A stretch of DNA of 27,864 nt from Peptococcaceae bacterium BRH_c23 (GCA_000961805.1 LADV01000176.1:1-27864), one strand, 5' to 3'. Numbered from the stretch's first letter, positions 8,046 through 16,625 are shown. Numbers and translations are program-made. The notes: a model not told the origin generated them from the letters alone.

Positions 8046-8687
8046 TTGTACCGTAATTTTGAAAATCTACATGAAGATAAAAAGCAAACAATTTTAAAGG
8101 CCTGTATCCAAGAATTTGCCGATAAAGGATATGATAAGGCCTCAACGAACTCAATTATTAAGGAAGCTGCAATTTCTAAAGGAATTCTGTTTCATTACTT
8201 TAAGAATAAGCGACGTTTATTTTTGTATATTGTCGATTACTGTATTCAGAAAATGCTTGCTGAGTTTGACAAATACCCCTTAACTGAGACGAGGGATATC
8301 TTTCAAAGATTGAGTGAACTGGGAGTGATTAAGCTTAAAATAGCTCATGAATATCCATATATTGTAAAGTTATTCGTGGAAGGACTTATGAATTCTCCTC
8401 AGGACATGCGAACGGAAATTGAACAGAAATACGTTCAAGCCTCAAAGGAATCTATGCCGATGTTTTTTAAGGATATTGATTATTCAAGGTTTCGTAGTGG
8501 AGTGGAAGCATCTAAGGCAATCGAAATAATCATGCTCTTTTTAGGGGCACTTGGAGAAAAATATCTCAAGGATTATAAAGGTAAGGAACAAGATTTGTTC
8601 GAGAATTACGATAAAATCATGGCGGAGTACATGGAGTATTTAGAAATTTTAAAGTATGGGATGTATGATTTAGAATTGAAGAACTAA
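8046..8687 (+). CDS. TetR/AcrR-family transcriptional repressor
   Basis: The 213-residue protein begins (L/M)YRNFENLHEDKK and has the TetR N-terminal helix-turn-helix at about residues 31-53 (ASTNSIIKEAAISKGILFHYFKNK). The all-helical C-terminal ligand and dimer domain is diverse, as is usual in this family. I place the start at TTG 8046 because AAGGAG (8032-8037) lies 8 nt before it. The open frame runs further upstream, to 7959, but those codons would lie on top of the promoter and operator. It heads a four-gene unit with an ABC exporter (93 bp gap to the ATPase gene), so it most likely represses its own operon until a toxic or signal compound binds. Confidence 0.88.
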   Translation: MYRNFENLHEDKKQTILKACIQEFADKGYDKASTNSIIKEAAISKGILFHYFKNKRRLFLYIVDYCIQKMLAEFDKYPLTETRDIFQRLSELGVIKLKIAHEYPYIVKLFVEGLMNSPQDMRTEIEQKYVQASKESMPMFFKDIDYSRFRSGVEASKAIEIIMLFLGALGEKYLKDYKGKEQDLFENYDKIMAEYMEYLEILKYGMYDLELKN

Positions 8688-8780
8688 ATTCAATAACTAT
8701 ATTAAATAACTAAATCCAAAAGCTAGGTACCAAAAATACGTAGAGCAAGATAGTATACATTTTCTGGGAGGTGAGACGTA

Positions 8781-9485
8781 ATGGATGTGCTTATGGAAGG
8801 AAAAGATCTCCGCAAGCTTTATCGGACTGGCGAAGTAGAAATTGAAGTCTTAAAGGGGATCAACTTTCAAATCTTCTATGGAGAATTCATTGTCGTATTG
8901 GGTCAAAGCGGCTCTGGCAAGACCACGTTGCTGAATATTATCGGTGGAATGACCCAGGCGACAACAGGTGAGCTTTATTACAAGGGGCAACCCCTTCATG
9001 AGATCGATGACCAAGAACTTACTTTTTATCGACGCAATGAAGTAGGCTTCGTCTTTCAAAACTATAACTTAATGCCAAATCTCACAACTTATGAAAATGT
9101 AAGGTTAGCAGTAGAAATCGCTCAAAATCCACTCTCCGTCTCGGATATCTTACGTGAAGTAGGTCTTGATGCTTGGGCGGACCATTTCCCATCCCAGCTC
9201 TCAGGAGGCCAGCAGCAAAGGGTTGCTATTGCTCGGGCCATTGTCAAAAACCCGGAGCTATTGCTCTGTGATGAACCGACGGGTGCCTTAGATATTCAAA
9301 CTGGGATTCAAGTATTAAAAGCATTACAGAAGTTAAACCGTGAATACCATAAGACGGTGATGATCATTACCCATAATGTTGAAATCGCCAAAATGGCGAA
9401 CCGGGTTTTTTATTTAAAAGATGGGCTGCTCGAGGATGTTAAAGTTAATGAACATCCACTTTGTCCTGAGGATATATCATGGTGA
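8781..9485 (+). CDS. ABC transporter ATP-binding protein (MacB/LolD type)
   Basis: This 234-residue ATPase powers the exporter formed with the next two genes. All motifs are intact: Walker [10 protein letters not shown] (41-49), Q-loop Gln93 ([11 protein letters not shown]), signature LSGGQQQR (140-147), Walker B LLLCDEP (160-166), D-loop GALD and H-loop His198 (IITHN). The stretch after the Q-loop and the overall size match the LolD/MacB/FtsE branch, which pairs with FtsX-like permeases. GGGAGGTGAG lies upstream of the ATG. Its last 7 nt overlap the permease start, so the two are co-translated. Confidence 0.95.
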   Translation: MDVLMEGKDLRKLYRTGEVEIEVLKGINFQIFYGEFIVVLGQSGSGKTTLLNIIGGMTQATTGELYYKGQPLHEIDDQELTFYRRNEVGFVFQNYNLMPNLTTYENVRLAVEIAQNPLSVSDILREVGLDAWADHFPSQLSGGQQQRVAIARAIVKNPELLLCDEPTGALDIQTGIQVLKALQKLNREYHKTVMIITHNVEIAKMANRVFYLKDGLLEDVKVNEHPLCPEDISW

Positions 9486-11857
9486 TGCTCAGAAGAAAGA
9501 CATGGAGAGATATCAAAGAGAATAAAGGGGTCTATTTTGCCTGTATTATGGTCATCGCCCTAGGTTTGCTCATTTATACTTCTATGTCGATTGCCGTGGA
9601 GAGCATGGATAAGACCTTGCAGGAGTATTATACTGAAACAAACTTTGCGGACGGATTTATCAGCGTAACAGGTTATCCCGAAAACAAAGTGAACTCATTG
9701 TCGTTCATACCTGGAATTGATCAAGCAGCCGGCCGAATTACCAAAGAGGTGCGCATTATTGATCAACAGAAAGACTCTAATCGTTATTTAAAAATCCTCA
9801 CCCTTAATCCTCCGAATACCCCACAAATCAACCAAATTCATCTCACAACGGGGCAGCTACCGAGAGAAAACCAACCCGAAATTCTCGTGGACCCCAAATT
9901 TTTGGCCGCTAATCATTTGTCCTTAGGGGATACCATCAATGTGAATCTTGATGGCAATCAAGTGCCTTTGATGATTACTGGAACTGCGCAAAGCCCAGAG
10001 TTTATTTACATTATGAGAAATGCCCAAGACCTTTACCCATCCCCAGAAGAATTTGGCATGGCGTACGTTTCCTTTAGCACGCTCAAAGCACTCGTTAAGG
10101 AAAAAGGTCAAGTTAATGATCTGGTGATAACCCTCAAGGAGGGTGTTAGTTTTGATTCAGTTAAGGACAGTCTTCAAGCCATGTTAAAACCCTATGGAGT
10201 TCGGAGTATTATCCCTCGTAAAGATCAAACGAGCCACACCATTATGACCAGTGAGATTAAACAAATCCGAACCATGTCCAAAACTCTGCCTGTAGTGTTT
10301 TTGGGAGTGGCTGCCATAATTTTGTATACTATGTTGCGGCGCCTCATCGAGCTGCAACGAGGGATCATCGGTACCCTGAAGGCCTTTGGCTTTTCGGGTC
10401 GAGAGATTGTCTTGCATTATCTGACCTATCCCGTCGTCATAGGCACGACAGGGGGATTATTGGGAGGATTAGCTGGGGTGGCTCTTTCCTTTCCCTTAAC
10501 AACGATGTACAAGGCATTCTTTGATTTGCCGGGTCTTAAAAGCGAATTCTCTATTAAATACCTCTTTATTAGCCTTGCATTAGCACTCGTCTTTAGCGTT
10601 CTAAGTGGGATCAAAGGCAGTCTCGATGTTTTGCGTTTAGAACCAGCCGAAGCCATGAGGCCCCCGGCTCCAGGGACCGCGTCTAAAACCTTGATCGAAA
10701 AATTCACCTGGTTTTGGCAAAACCTTTCGTCACAAGCCCAGATGGGTATTCGAGATGTGTTTCGCACCCCTATGAGGAGTCTCTTTAACGTCCTTGGGAT
10801 TGCGGTAGTCTTTAGCTTGATGACAGTTTCTTGGTCGATGCAGAACATGACTGATATATTGACGACGGTCCAGTTAGAAAAAGTTCAAACCTTTGATGTC
10901 AAATTGTCGTTAAGCCAGCCTTCCCCCACAGGAGCTACAAAATTTGCCGTCGCGCATGAACCTGGGGTAACTAAAGTTGAACCCTTATTAGAAGTACCCG
11001 CTTCTTTGAGAAACGGTTGGTTAAAGAAAGACGTCGCGCTGATGGGTCTTACTCAAGAAACCACACTTTATAATATTCTCGATAAAAAAGGGCAAAAGGT
11101 GGAGGTTCCTGATCATGGGGTTTTGCTATCTGAACATTTAGCTAAATCTCTAAATGTCAAAGCAGGAGACGAAATATATGTCGAAAGTCCCTTGAGGAGA
11201 GAAACTATTGGGCAGAAGGGTGAGATGCTGTTAGTCAAGGGAGTAGTTCCTCAGTATGTAGGGCTTAATGCTTTTATGAAGGATACAGAATTGCATCGCT
11301 TCTTAAGGCAAGGAGAAATCAGTACCTCAATGCTGATTGAGATGGACCCTTCTGAAGTTGGAACCATGAAGAGTAAGTACCGAAATGCCAGTAATGTCGC
11401 TTCGATCGAATCTCTCAAGGATACGGGGGAAAAGATTAGTAAAATGATGGAATCCTTCGGTTTTACGGTTTGGATAATCGCCATTCTCGGTGGAATTTGC
11501 GGATTTGCCCTTATCTATAATGCTAGTATTATTTCACTTTCTGAACGGAAACGAGAATTGGCATCCCTCCGAGTATTAGGAATGACACCCAGAGAAGTAT
11601 TACGGGTGATTACCTCAGAACAATGGACCTTATATATTTTTGGAATCCTGCTTGGAATTCCCTTGGCCTATGGATTAAGTATTAGTATGGCGGGGTCTAT
11701 GAGCAATGATATGTACTCTCTACCGGCAGACCTTCCGCCAATGGCTTTACTGGGAGCGGCTGCAGGAACCGCTTTTTCTGTTCTGGTGGCACAAAGCAGG
11801 GCTTACTACAAAATAAAGTCACTTCCCTATGTTGAGATTCTTGCAACACGAGATTAA
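9479..11857 (+). CDS. ABC transporter permease with two FtsX domains
   Basis: A 792-residue inner-membrane protein. One helix near the N-terminus (about 17-38) is followed by a large extracytoplasmic domain. Three helices at about 270-390 form the first FtsX domain (LRRLIELQRGIIGTLKAFGFSGREI marks it). A helix at about 430-455 starts the second half, which has its own extracytoplasmic domain and a second FtsX domain at about 660-780 (LSERKRELASLRVLGMTPREVL). This duplicated form is common in Gram-positive exporters of lipids, peptides or drugs, in contrast to the single-domain MacB. It starts inside the ATPase gene and is followed closely by an HlyD-type adaptor. Confidence 0.93.
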   Translation: MVMLRRKTWRDIKENKGVYFACIMVIALGLLIYTSMSIAVESMDKTLQEYYTETNFADGFISVTGYPENKVNSLSFIPGIDQAAGRITKEVRIIDQQKDSNRYLKILTLNPPNTPQINQIHLTTGQLPRENQPEILVDPKFLAANHLSLGDTINVNLDGNQVPLMITGTAQSPEFIYIMRNAQDLYPSPEEFGMAYVSFSTLKALVKEKGQVNDLVITLKEGVSFDSVKDSLQAMLKPYGVRSIIPRKDQTSHTIMTSEIKQIRTMSKTLPVVFLGVAAIILYTMLRRLIELQRGIIGTLKAFGFSGREIVLHYLTYPVVIGTTGGLLGGLAGVALSFPLTTMYKAFFDLPGLKSEFSIKYLFISLALALVFSVLSGIKGSLDVLRLEPAEAMRPPAPGTASKTLIEKFTWFWQNLSSQAQMGIRDVFRTPMRSLFNVLGIAVVFSLMTVSWSMQNMTDILTTVQLEKVQTFDVKLSLSQPSPTGATKFAVAHEPGVTKVEPLLEVPASLRNGWLKKDVALMGLTQETTLYNILDKKGQKVEVPDHGVLLSEHLAKSLNVKAGDEIYVESPLRRETIGQKGEMLLVKGVVPQYVGLNAFMKDTELHRFLRQGEISTSMLIEMDPSEVGTMKSKYRNASNVASIESLKDTGEKISKMMESFGFTVWIIAILGGICGFALIYNASIISLSERKRELASLRVLGMTPREVLRVITSEQWTLYIFGILLGIPLAYGLSISMAGSMSNDMYSLPADLPPMALLGAAAGTAFSVLVAQSRAYYKIKSLPYVEILATRD

Positions 11858-11888
11858 GAGTGACAATGGAAAAGTCTATGAGAGGGTG

Positions 11889-13196
11889 ATGAAAGTGGCC
11901 ATAGAAAAAACAAAATTTAAGCTAACCCCAAAAACGTTTAAACTGCCTAAGCTCAAACAACGCAAGTTCGTTCTTATGGGAGGGCTGGCACTCCTGATTC
12001 TGATTGCTGTTACGATCTCAAATGCCATGCCCCTACCTGTGAACGTTCTTACTCTGCAGCCCAAAGACTTTAGCAAAGGTTTTACAGAGGAAGGGGAAGT
12101 AATGGCTGCTCAAGAGTGGCCGATCTTCAACTCTGTTGAAGGGAAACTGCAATCCCTCAAGGTTCAAAATGGAGATAGCGTTAAAAAGGGAGACGTACTC
12201 TTAGAAATGAGTACTAGCGACTTAAACTACCAGTTGGAAGGACTAAAAGCACAATTACAAAGTCTGGAAGGACAACGCCTACAGAATTATCAAAGTCCCA
12301 AAACGGCGCAAATCGCCCAGCAAACCTTACTCATACAACTAGCGGAAAAGGATGCTCAGACAGAAGAACTAAACTTGACTCGAATGAAGGCCCTCTATGA
12401 TAGTGGCTCCATTGCTCGAGTACAATATGAAGAAGCTGAGAGAAGCTTCGAGAAAGCGAAAAACCTTTTAGAACAGCAGAAATTAGGCTTACAATTAATC
12501 TATGAGCAACATCAGACTTCTCAGGGGACTGAACTATATTATAGTAATCAAAAGAAAGCTCTTCAAGCGCAAATTGACCCATTGGAAGATAAGATTAGCA
12601 AAGCCGTAGTGGTTGCCCAGCAAGACGGAATCATCAAAGACCTCACTCTTAAAGAAGGCAACCTAATCCCTCAAGGCGAGCAGATCATGACCGTGTTCAC
12701 AAACGAGGGTTATAAATTAGAGAGTTTTGTCCTAGCTAGTGATGCCCTTGATATCAAAGTTGGGAGCCCGGTCCAAGTGACCCAAGCGACCAGCACAGTT
12801 CATAAATCCTTTGAGGGTACGGTTAGTGCCGTAGATATCTCAGCCGTGGAGAGAATTTCTCCCCTTGGACTTAAGGAGAACCGCGTAAAAATCACGATTC
12901 AACTCGCTAAACCCTCTCCCAACGTCGTTCTGGGCAGTAATGTGGATGTTAAATTTACCACTGTGGAAATTCCTGCTCAACTAATGATCCCGAAAACAGC
13001 CCTTTTTCCCTATCAAGAAGGGGATGCTGTCTGGATGATTCGGGAGGGCAAGGCTAAGATCCAGCCTGTGAAGAAAGGTCTGGAAAATGACAGTCAGGTG
13101 ATGATTGAGCAAGGATTAGTAGAAGGGGATCTTATTTTACAAGACCCTAGCTTAAAGGAACTTAAGGAAGGTAAACGCCTTAAAGAAATGCTGTAA
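11889..13196 (+). CDS. HlyD/MacA-type periplasmic adaptor protein
   Basis: About 435 residues. A basic cytoplasmic head (KTKFKLTPKTFKLPKLKQRK) is followed by one membrane helix (FVLMGGLALLILIAVTIS). A lipoyl/barrel-sandwich half (VQNGDSVKKGDVLLEMS), a long coiled-coil hairpin and the second lipoyl half (AQQDGIIKDLTLKEGNLIPQGE) come next, then beta-barrel domains. Such proteins link an exporter to the outer layers or gate the permease from outside. The start is uncertain: ATG 11889 and GTG 11895 share the ribosome-site-like AGAGGGTGAT at 11881-11890, which suits GTG 11895 better. An in-frame ATG at 11829 inside the permease gene has no ribosome site. With the three genes before it, this forms a MacAB-like system in which no outer-membrane partner is seen. 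Confidence 0.9.
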   Translation: MKVAIEKTKFKLTPKTFKLPKLKQRKFVLMGGLALLILIAVTISNAMPLPVNVLTLQPKDFSKGFTEEGEVMAAQEWPIFNSVEGKLQSLKVQNGDSVKKGDVLLEMSTSDLNYQLEGLKAQLQSLEGQRLQNYQSPKTAQIAQQTLLIQLAEKDAQTEELNLTRMKALYDSGSIARVQYEEAERSFEKAKNLLEQQKLGLQLIYEQHQTSQGTELYYSNQKKALQAQIDPLEDKISKAVVVAQQDGIIKDLTLKEGNLIPQGEQIMTVFTNEGYKLESFVLASDALDIKVGSPVQVTQATSTVHKSFEGTVSAVDISAVERISPLGLKENRVKITIQLAKPSPNVVLGSNVDVKFTTVEIPAQLMIPKTALFPYQEGDAVWMIREGKAKIQPVKKGLENDSQVMIEQGLVEGDLILQDPSLKELKEGKRLKEML

Positions 13197-13232
13197 GAAT
13201 AACTTGTAGCAAACACCAGTGGCAGTAGACTT

Positions 13233-13428
13233 GTTCGAAGTTCGATGCGCCTAGTTCGAACCAAAAGTAGTTTTTTTGGGTCAAACCACGAACATCGAAC
13301 CACGAACTACGAACCACGATTATTCCCGTATCTGCAGAGAAGACAGTTATTAGTTAGTTGTCAACTTGGGTGGTACCGCGAAACTAACCCTTCGTCTTAA
13401 ATATGAGACGAAGGGTTTATTTATTTTT
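13233..13428 (+). promoter_or_regulatory. Orphan 3' half of a T-box leader
   Basis: This 196-nt stretch is nearly identical to 21914-22102 in the leuA leader, differing by about ten substitutions and one 7-nt insertion. It carries the canonical T-box core TGGGTGGTACCGCG (13367-13380), which pairs with the tRNA acceptor end. The terminator hairpin follows: AACCCTTCGTCT 13386-13397 with AGACGAAGGGTT 13406-13417, then a T-rich tail. The specifier stem I that reads the anticodon is missing; sequence upstream is the end of the adaptor gene. As it stands it should act as a plain terminator, or as an attenuator with lost specificity, ahead of the 7TMR kinase. Confidence 0.85.
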
Positions 13429-13429
13429 C

Positions 13430-13507
13430 AAACTCGAACTCCCCCTTGACTTTGAAGGAGAAAGACCTCGATATTTGGAGAAGAATAGCGTAGAATGGAA
13501 GTATAAA
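13430..13507 (+). repeat. Dispersed intergenic repeat, copy A
   Basis: The block starts AACTCGAACTCCCCCTT, continues through GAAGGAGAAAGACCTCGATA and TTTGGAG, and ends TAGAATGG near TATAAA. It recurs at 23765-23856 with few changes and a 13-nt or so length difference in its first third. CTCC..CCTT and AAGGAG can fold into a small hairpin. Both copies stand upstream of signalling operons. Its role (promoter, regulatory site or mobile repeat) is unknown. Confidence 0.75.
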
Positions 13508-13527
13508 AAGAGAAAGCAGGACTTTAT

Positions 13528-13554
13528 ATGAAGGTTTATCCTAAAGAGTTATGA
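13528..13554 (+). CDS. Possible 8-codon leader ORF coupled to the kinase
   Basis: ATG 13528 opens the frame MKVYPKEL, whose TGA overlaps the kinase ATG as ATGA (13551-13554). AGGAC (13517-13521) lies before it. The kinase itself has no good ribosome site, so re-initiation after this mini-ORF is plausible but unproven. Confidence 0.3.
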   Translation: MKVYPKEL

Positions 13555-15467
13555 AAAGCACTAAATTGAATTGGAGAATAGGATTCATCATAGTATTAAT
13601 TGCTTTTATGCTTTTTGCCCTTGGCATGATGTATTCATTTGGTTCAGGGCGCGTTGTTGACGGCAAGGTGGATTTGTCGAGGGTTGATTTTAAGCAGAAT
13701 AAATCAGTGCAATTAAATGGTCACTGGGAATTCTATTGGGATCAATTATTGACGCCGGAGGATTTTATTGCTGAGCAACCTCCACAAATGGATTCGCTTA
13801 TGAAAGTGCCAGGCACTTGGGATGATAGAAAAGCAGGAACCAAGGTTTATCCACAACGTGGGGTTGCCACCTATCGTATGTGCCTATCCTATCCATCGAC
13901 ACTTAATGACCCAGCTCTACGCATCCGAAATGTTGCTAATGCCTATAAGTTCTATGTCAATGGACAGCTTATAGCTGAAGTTGGAAAGGTATCCGACAAA
14001 CCTTCAGATTTCAAAGAAGGCGAGGAATCGCTCATTTTAAATTTGCCAAAGGATACGCTAGAGCTTGAATTGGTTTTTCAGGTTGGCAATCTCAATTATG
14101 CCAGAGGAGGACTTCGCGAAGGTCCAGTCTTTGGATCAAAACAAGTATTAGAGCGGCAAAAGATGATCTTCTTAGCGCAGCAGCTCTTCTTTATGGGCAG
14201 TGTTTTTATATTCGGTATTTATTATTTCTTACTCTTTCTCTTGCAAACCAAAAATAAGACTGCCCTGTTCTTTAGCATACTTTGTTTTATCACAGCCTTG
14301 CGTTCCTTAATTTGGGGCGAAGTCCCTGTTGTGATCTTCTTTCCTAATATGCCATTCGAGGTCGGGGCATATATTAATTATTTGACAGCTTATAATTTAT
14401 TGCCGATTATGAACTTATTTGTCCTAAGTATTTATCCTTTGGACTATAAAAAAACGATAGCTGGTTTAGTTTTACTACCTTCCGTATTTTTTAATATATT
14501 GTTCCTAACCCCCCCTGAATTTATGTCTACATTCACTAAGTATTTATACGTACTGATTCTGCTGCAAATGATTTACATCATGGGCGTCCTAATAAAAGCC
14601 GTGCTCTATAAAAGGGACAATGCGATCTTAATGTTTATTGCTATCTACGTTTTCGTTTTAGCGATCCTCACAGATATCCTTCACTACAAAGGGATGGGTG
14701 GAATTAATAGTTCCTATGTGTTTTTATATGGAAATTTCGTAGTTATATTAGCTATGTCTTTTGTTCAAGCCAAACAACAGGCCCATACCCATAAAAAGCT
14801 CATTTTGTTCAATGAAAAGTTAGTTGAGGCAGACAGACTCAAGGACAAAATAATGGCAAGCGAAATGTCCTTTTTACAAGCCCAGATTAAGCCGCATTTT
14901 CTCTACAATGCCCTGAATGCTATTGCCAATGTCTGCGAAAAGGATGGGAAAAAGGCTGGCAAGCTCATTGTAGACTTAGCAATCTATTTAAGAGGAAGTC
15001 TGGAATTTAATCATCTGGATAAAATGGTAACGCTAGACAAAGAACTGGAATTTATCAACACGTATTTTAGCATTGAACAAGCACGCTTTGGTCAAAAGAT
15101 ACAGCTGCTTACAGAGATTGAAATACCTTTAGATTATCAGTTACCTGTACTCATACTCCAGCCCTTAGTGGAAAACGCCGTTCGACATGGTATATCAAAA
15201 AAACCAGGCGGAGGAAGAGTTATCGTCAGGGTAATACAGATAGAGGAAGGCATAGGCATAGGCATTGAGATTGAAGATGATGGGATTGGAATTAATGAGG
15301 AAAAGCTTACGCTCCTCTTAAGTGAAAAAGGAAACGATCAAGGCGTCGGTCTCCTTAATATCCACCATCGGCTCCTGAGATTGTATGACAGAGGACTTGA
15401 TATCAACAGTGAGTTAGGATGTGGCACCTGCGTGAGAATGGTGATACAGAAAGGGGGAAGGCAGTAA
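13551..15467 (+). CDS. 7TMR-DISM sensor histidine kinase (LytS-type kinase core)
   Basis: A 638-residue membrane kinase. After an N-terminal helix (about 10-29), an extracytoplasmic beta-rich domain of the 7TMR-DISM type follows (LNGHWEFYWDQLL ... VPGTW ... YRMCL ... LRIRNVANAYKFYVNGQ), a fold that often binds carbohydrates. Seven membrane helices span about 205-405. The kinase core is of the His_kinase (PF06580) class, with His449 in QAQIKPHFLYNALNAI. The ATPase part carries LQPLVENAVRHGI and DDGIGI, then GVGLLNIHHRL. It probably senses a cell-envelope or sugar ligand. TAA is followed directly by the TTG start of the regulator gene, so they are coupled. The orphan T-box terminator upstream may limit its expression. 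Confidence 0.92.
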   Translation: MKSTKLNWRIGFIIVLIAFMLFALGMMYSFGSGRVVDGKVDLSRVDFKQNKSVQLNGHWEFYWDQLLTPEDFIAEQPPQMDSLMKVPGTWDDRKAGTKVYPQRGVATYRMCLSYPSTLNDPALRIRNVANAYKFYVNGQLIAEVGKVSDKPSDFKEGEESLILNLPKDTLELELVFQVGNLNYARGGLREGPVFGSKQVLERQKMIFLAQQLFFMGSVFIFGIYYFLLFLLQTKNKTALFFSILCFITALRSLIWGEVPVVIFFPNMPFEVGAYINYLTAYNLLPIMNLFVLSIYPLDYKKTIAGLVLLPSVFFNILFLTPPEFMSTFTKYLYVLILLQMIYIMGVLIKAVLYKRDNAILMFIAIYVFVLAILTDILHYKGMGGINSSYVFLYGNFVVILAMSFVQAKQQAHTHKKLILFNEKLVEADRLKDKIMASEMSFLQAQIKPHFLYNALNAIANVCEKDGKKAGKLIVDLAIYLRGSLEFNHLDKMVTLDKELEFINTYFSIEQARFGQKIQLLTEIEIPLDYQLPVLILQPLVENAVRHGISKKPGGGRVIVRVIQIEEGIGIGIEIEDDGIGINEEKLTLLLSEKGNDQGVGLLNIHHRLLRLYDRGLDINSELGCGTCVRMVIQKGGRQ

Positions 15468-16334
15468 TTGATACGGATTGCGGCAGTCGACGATGAGATG
15501 CATGTGTTAGAACGATTCGAAAGAATAGTGTTGGAAGTTAAGGAACTTGAGTTGTGTGGTCTGTTTGAAACGGGAGAACAGTTATTATCCTATCTAAAAG
15601 ATCATCCCTTGGATGCTGTATTCTTAGATATCGAAATGCCAGGTGTTAATGGCCTTCAGCTATCCGAACGGATCTTAGATATAAATGAAACGATCGATAT
15701 TGTTTTCGTGACCGCCTATAACCAATATGCAGTTGAGGCTTTTGAGTTACAGGCGATGGATTATATTATGAAGCCCTTGACAGCGGAAAGACTGGGTAAA
15801 ACTGTCCAGCGATTATTGAAAACCAAAAGGACAGTCGAGCGCCCCGGGAAACCAATTATTCAATGCTTTGGTGATTTCGAAGTTTTCTTAAACGGAGAAG
15901 TGCTGGCCTGGAAAAACTCCAAGGCCAAGGAACTATTAGCTTTTTTAATTCACAAAAAGGGCGTACCAGTCAATTGGGAAAAGATAGCGGATGCAGTATG
16001 GCCTGATTATGATTCTGAGAAAGCCCAAACAAATTTCCATGCCAACACCTATCTGCTGCGTAAACGATTGGCAGAGGCAGGCATATCTCAAATATTGGAA
16101 AGCCGTCGTGGGAATTATCGAGTTGTGACAGAGCAGGTTTTCTGTGAACTCTATCAGTTGGAAGAGTTGATCAAGGGCTATCAGAGCAAAAGGACGGAAG
16201 ATTTACGTTTACTTGAGCAATTAAAGCATAGGGGATATATGGAAGCGAGCGGGTATGCCTGGGCCCATCCAAGAGCAGCTGAACTTGACGAAATGTGCAC
16301 AAGGGTAATGGATGATTTGAAGAAAAAGAATTAA
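15468..16334 (+). CDS. Response regulator with SARP-like winged-helix output
   Basis: The 288-residue regulator starts with TTG directly after the kinase stop, served by GGGGGAAGG in the kinase's last codons. The receiver domain has D8/D9, phosphoacceptor Asp54 (VFLDIEMPG), Thr82 (FVTAYN) and Lys102 (YIMKPL), a sequence style typical of LytR/AlgR receivers. The output domain is not LytTR, however. IIQCFGDFEVFLNGEVLAWKNSKAKELLAFL, VNWEKIADAVWPD and FHANTYLLRKRL form a PhoB/SARP-like winged helix, followed by a short remnant of a bacterial transcriptional activation (BTAD) helical region. This receiver plus SARP combination is known in Bacillota but uncommon. It surely pairs with the preceding kinase. 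Confidence 0.9.
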   Translation: MIRIAAVDDEMHVLERFERIVLEVKELELCGLFETGEQLLSYLKDHPLDAVFLDIEMPGVNGLQLSERILDINETIDIVFVTAYNQYAVEAFELQAMDYIMKPLTAERLGKTVQRLLKTKRTVERPGKPIIQCFGDFEVFLNGEVLAWKNSKAKELLAFLIHKKGVPVNWEKIADAVWPDYDSEKAQTNFHANTYLLRKRLAEAGISQILESRRGNYRVVTEQVFCELYQLEELIKGYQSKRTEDLRLLEQLKHRGYMEASGYAWAHPRAAELDEMCTRVMDDLKKKN

Positions 16335-16413
16335 ATAGATAGAAGTTTTCAAGGCAAATATGTTGAGATTTCGAGAATAAGTACGAAAAACATAGGATAT
16401 ATAAGGTTTTACC

Positions 16414-16453
16414 GAAGTGCCCAATAGGAGAGATCAATCCTATAGGGCACTTC
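16414..16453. terminator. Strong hairpin, probable terminator of the kinase-regulator operon
   Basis: GAAGTGCCC (16414-16422) pairs with GGGCACTTC (16445-16453). Inside it ATAGGA (16424-16429) pairs with TCCTAT (16438-16443). A clear T tract is absent on either side, so it may also serve as an mRNA stabiliser. Confidence 0.55.
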
Positions 16454-16524
16454 CCATTTAGGGTTCATTTAGGGTGAGTGTTTTATGATCGGAGTAACGC
16501 AGTAAATAGGAGGCGAAGCTATGA

Positions 16525-16617
16525 ATGAAAGTCTATAAGCAATATCAATTCAGAGTAAAAAATGTATCGATTCGACTTTCTGAACTGGAGTCATCAAAAA
16601 ATCTTAAACATCTTTAA
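16525..16617 (+). CDS. Possible 30-residue small ORF upstream of csrA
   Basis: AGGAGG (16508-16513) precedes two overlapping starts. ATG 16521 gives only five codons (MNESL). ATG 16525 gives 30 codons (MKVYKQYQFRVKNVSIRLSE and so on, ending SSKNLKHL). The ribosome site is good but there is no recognisable family. It could be a leader peptide, or the remnant of a gene such as one normally next to csrA; neither can be shown. Confidence 0.3.
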   Translation: MKVYKQYQFRVKNVSIRLSELESSKNLKHL

Positions 16618-16625
16618 AAAAGCCC

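Noticed and set aside
10426..10848. 140-codon minus-strand open frame inside the ABC permease gene
   Set aside because: It lies wholly within a well-supported plus-strand coding region and shows no recognisable domain.
13430..13507. Repeat A considered as a standard sigma-A promoter
   Set aside because: TTGACT occurs in copy A but is not kept in copy B, and no consistent -35/-10 pair is shared by both copies.
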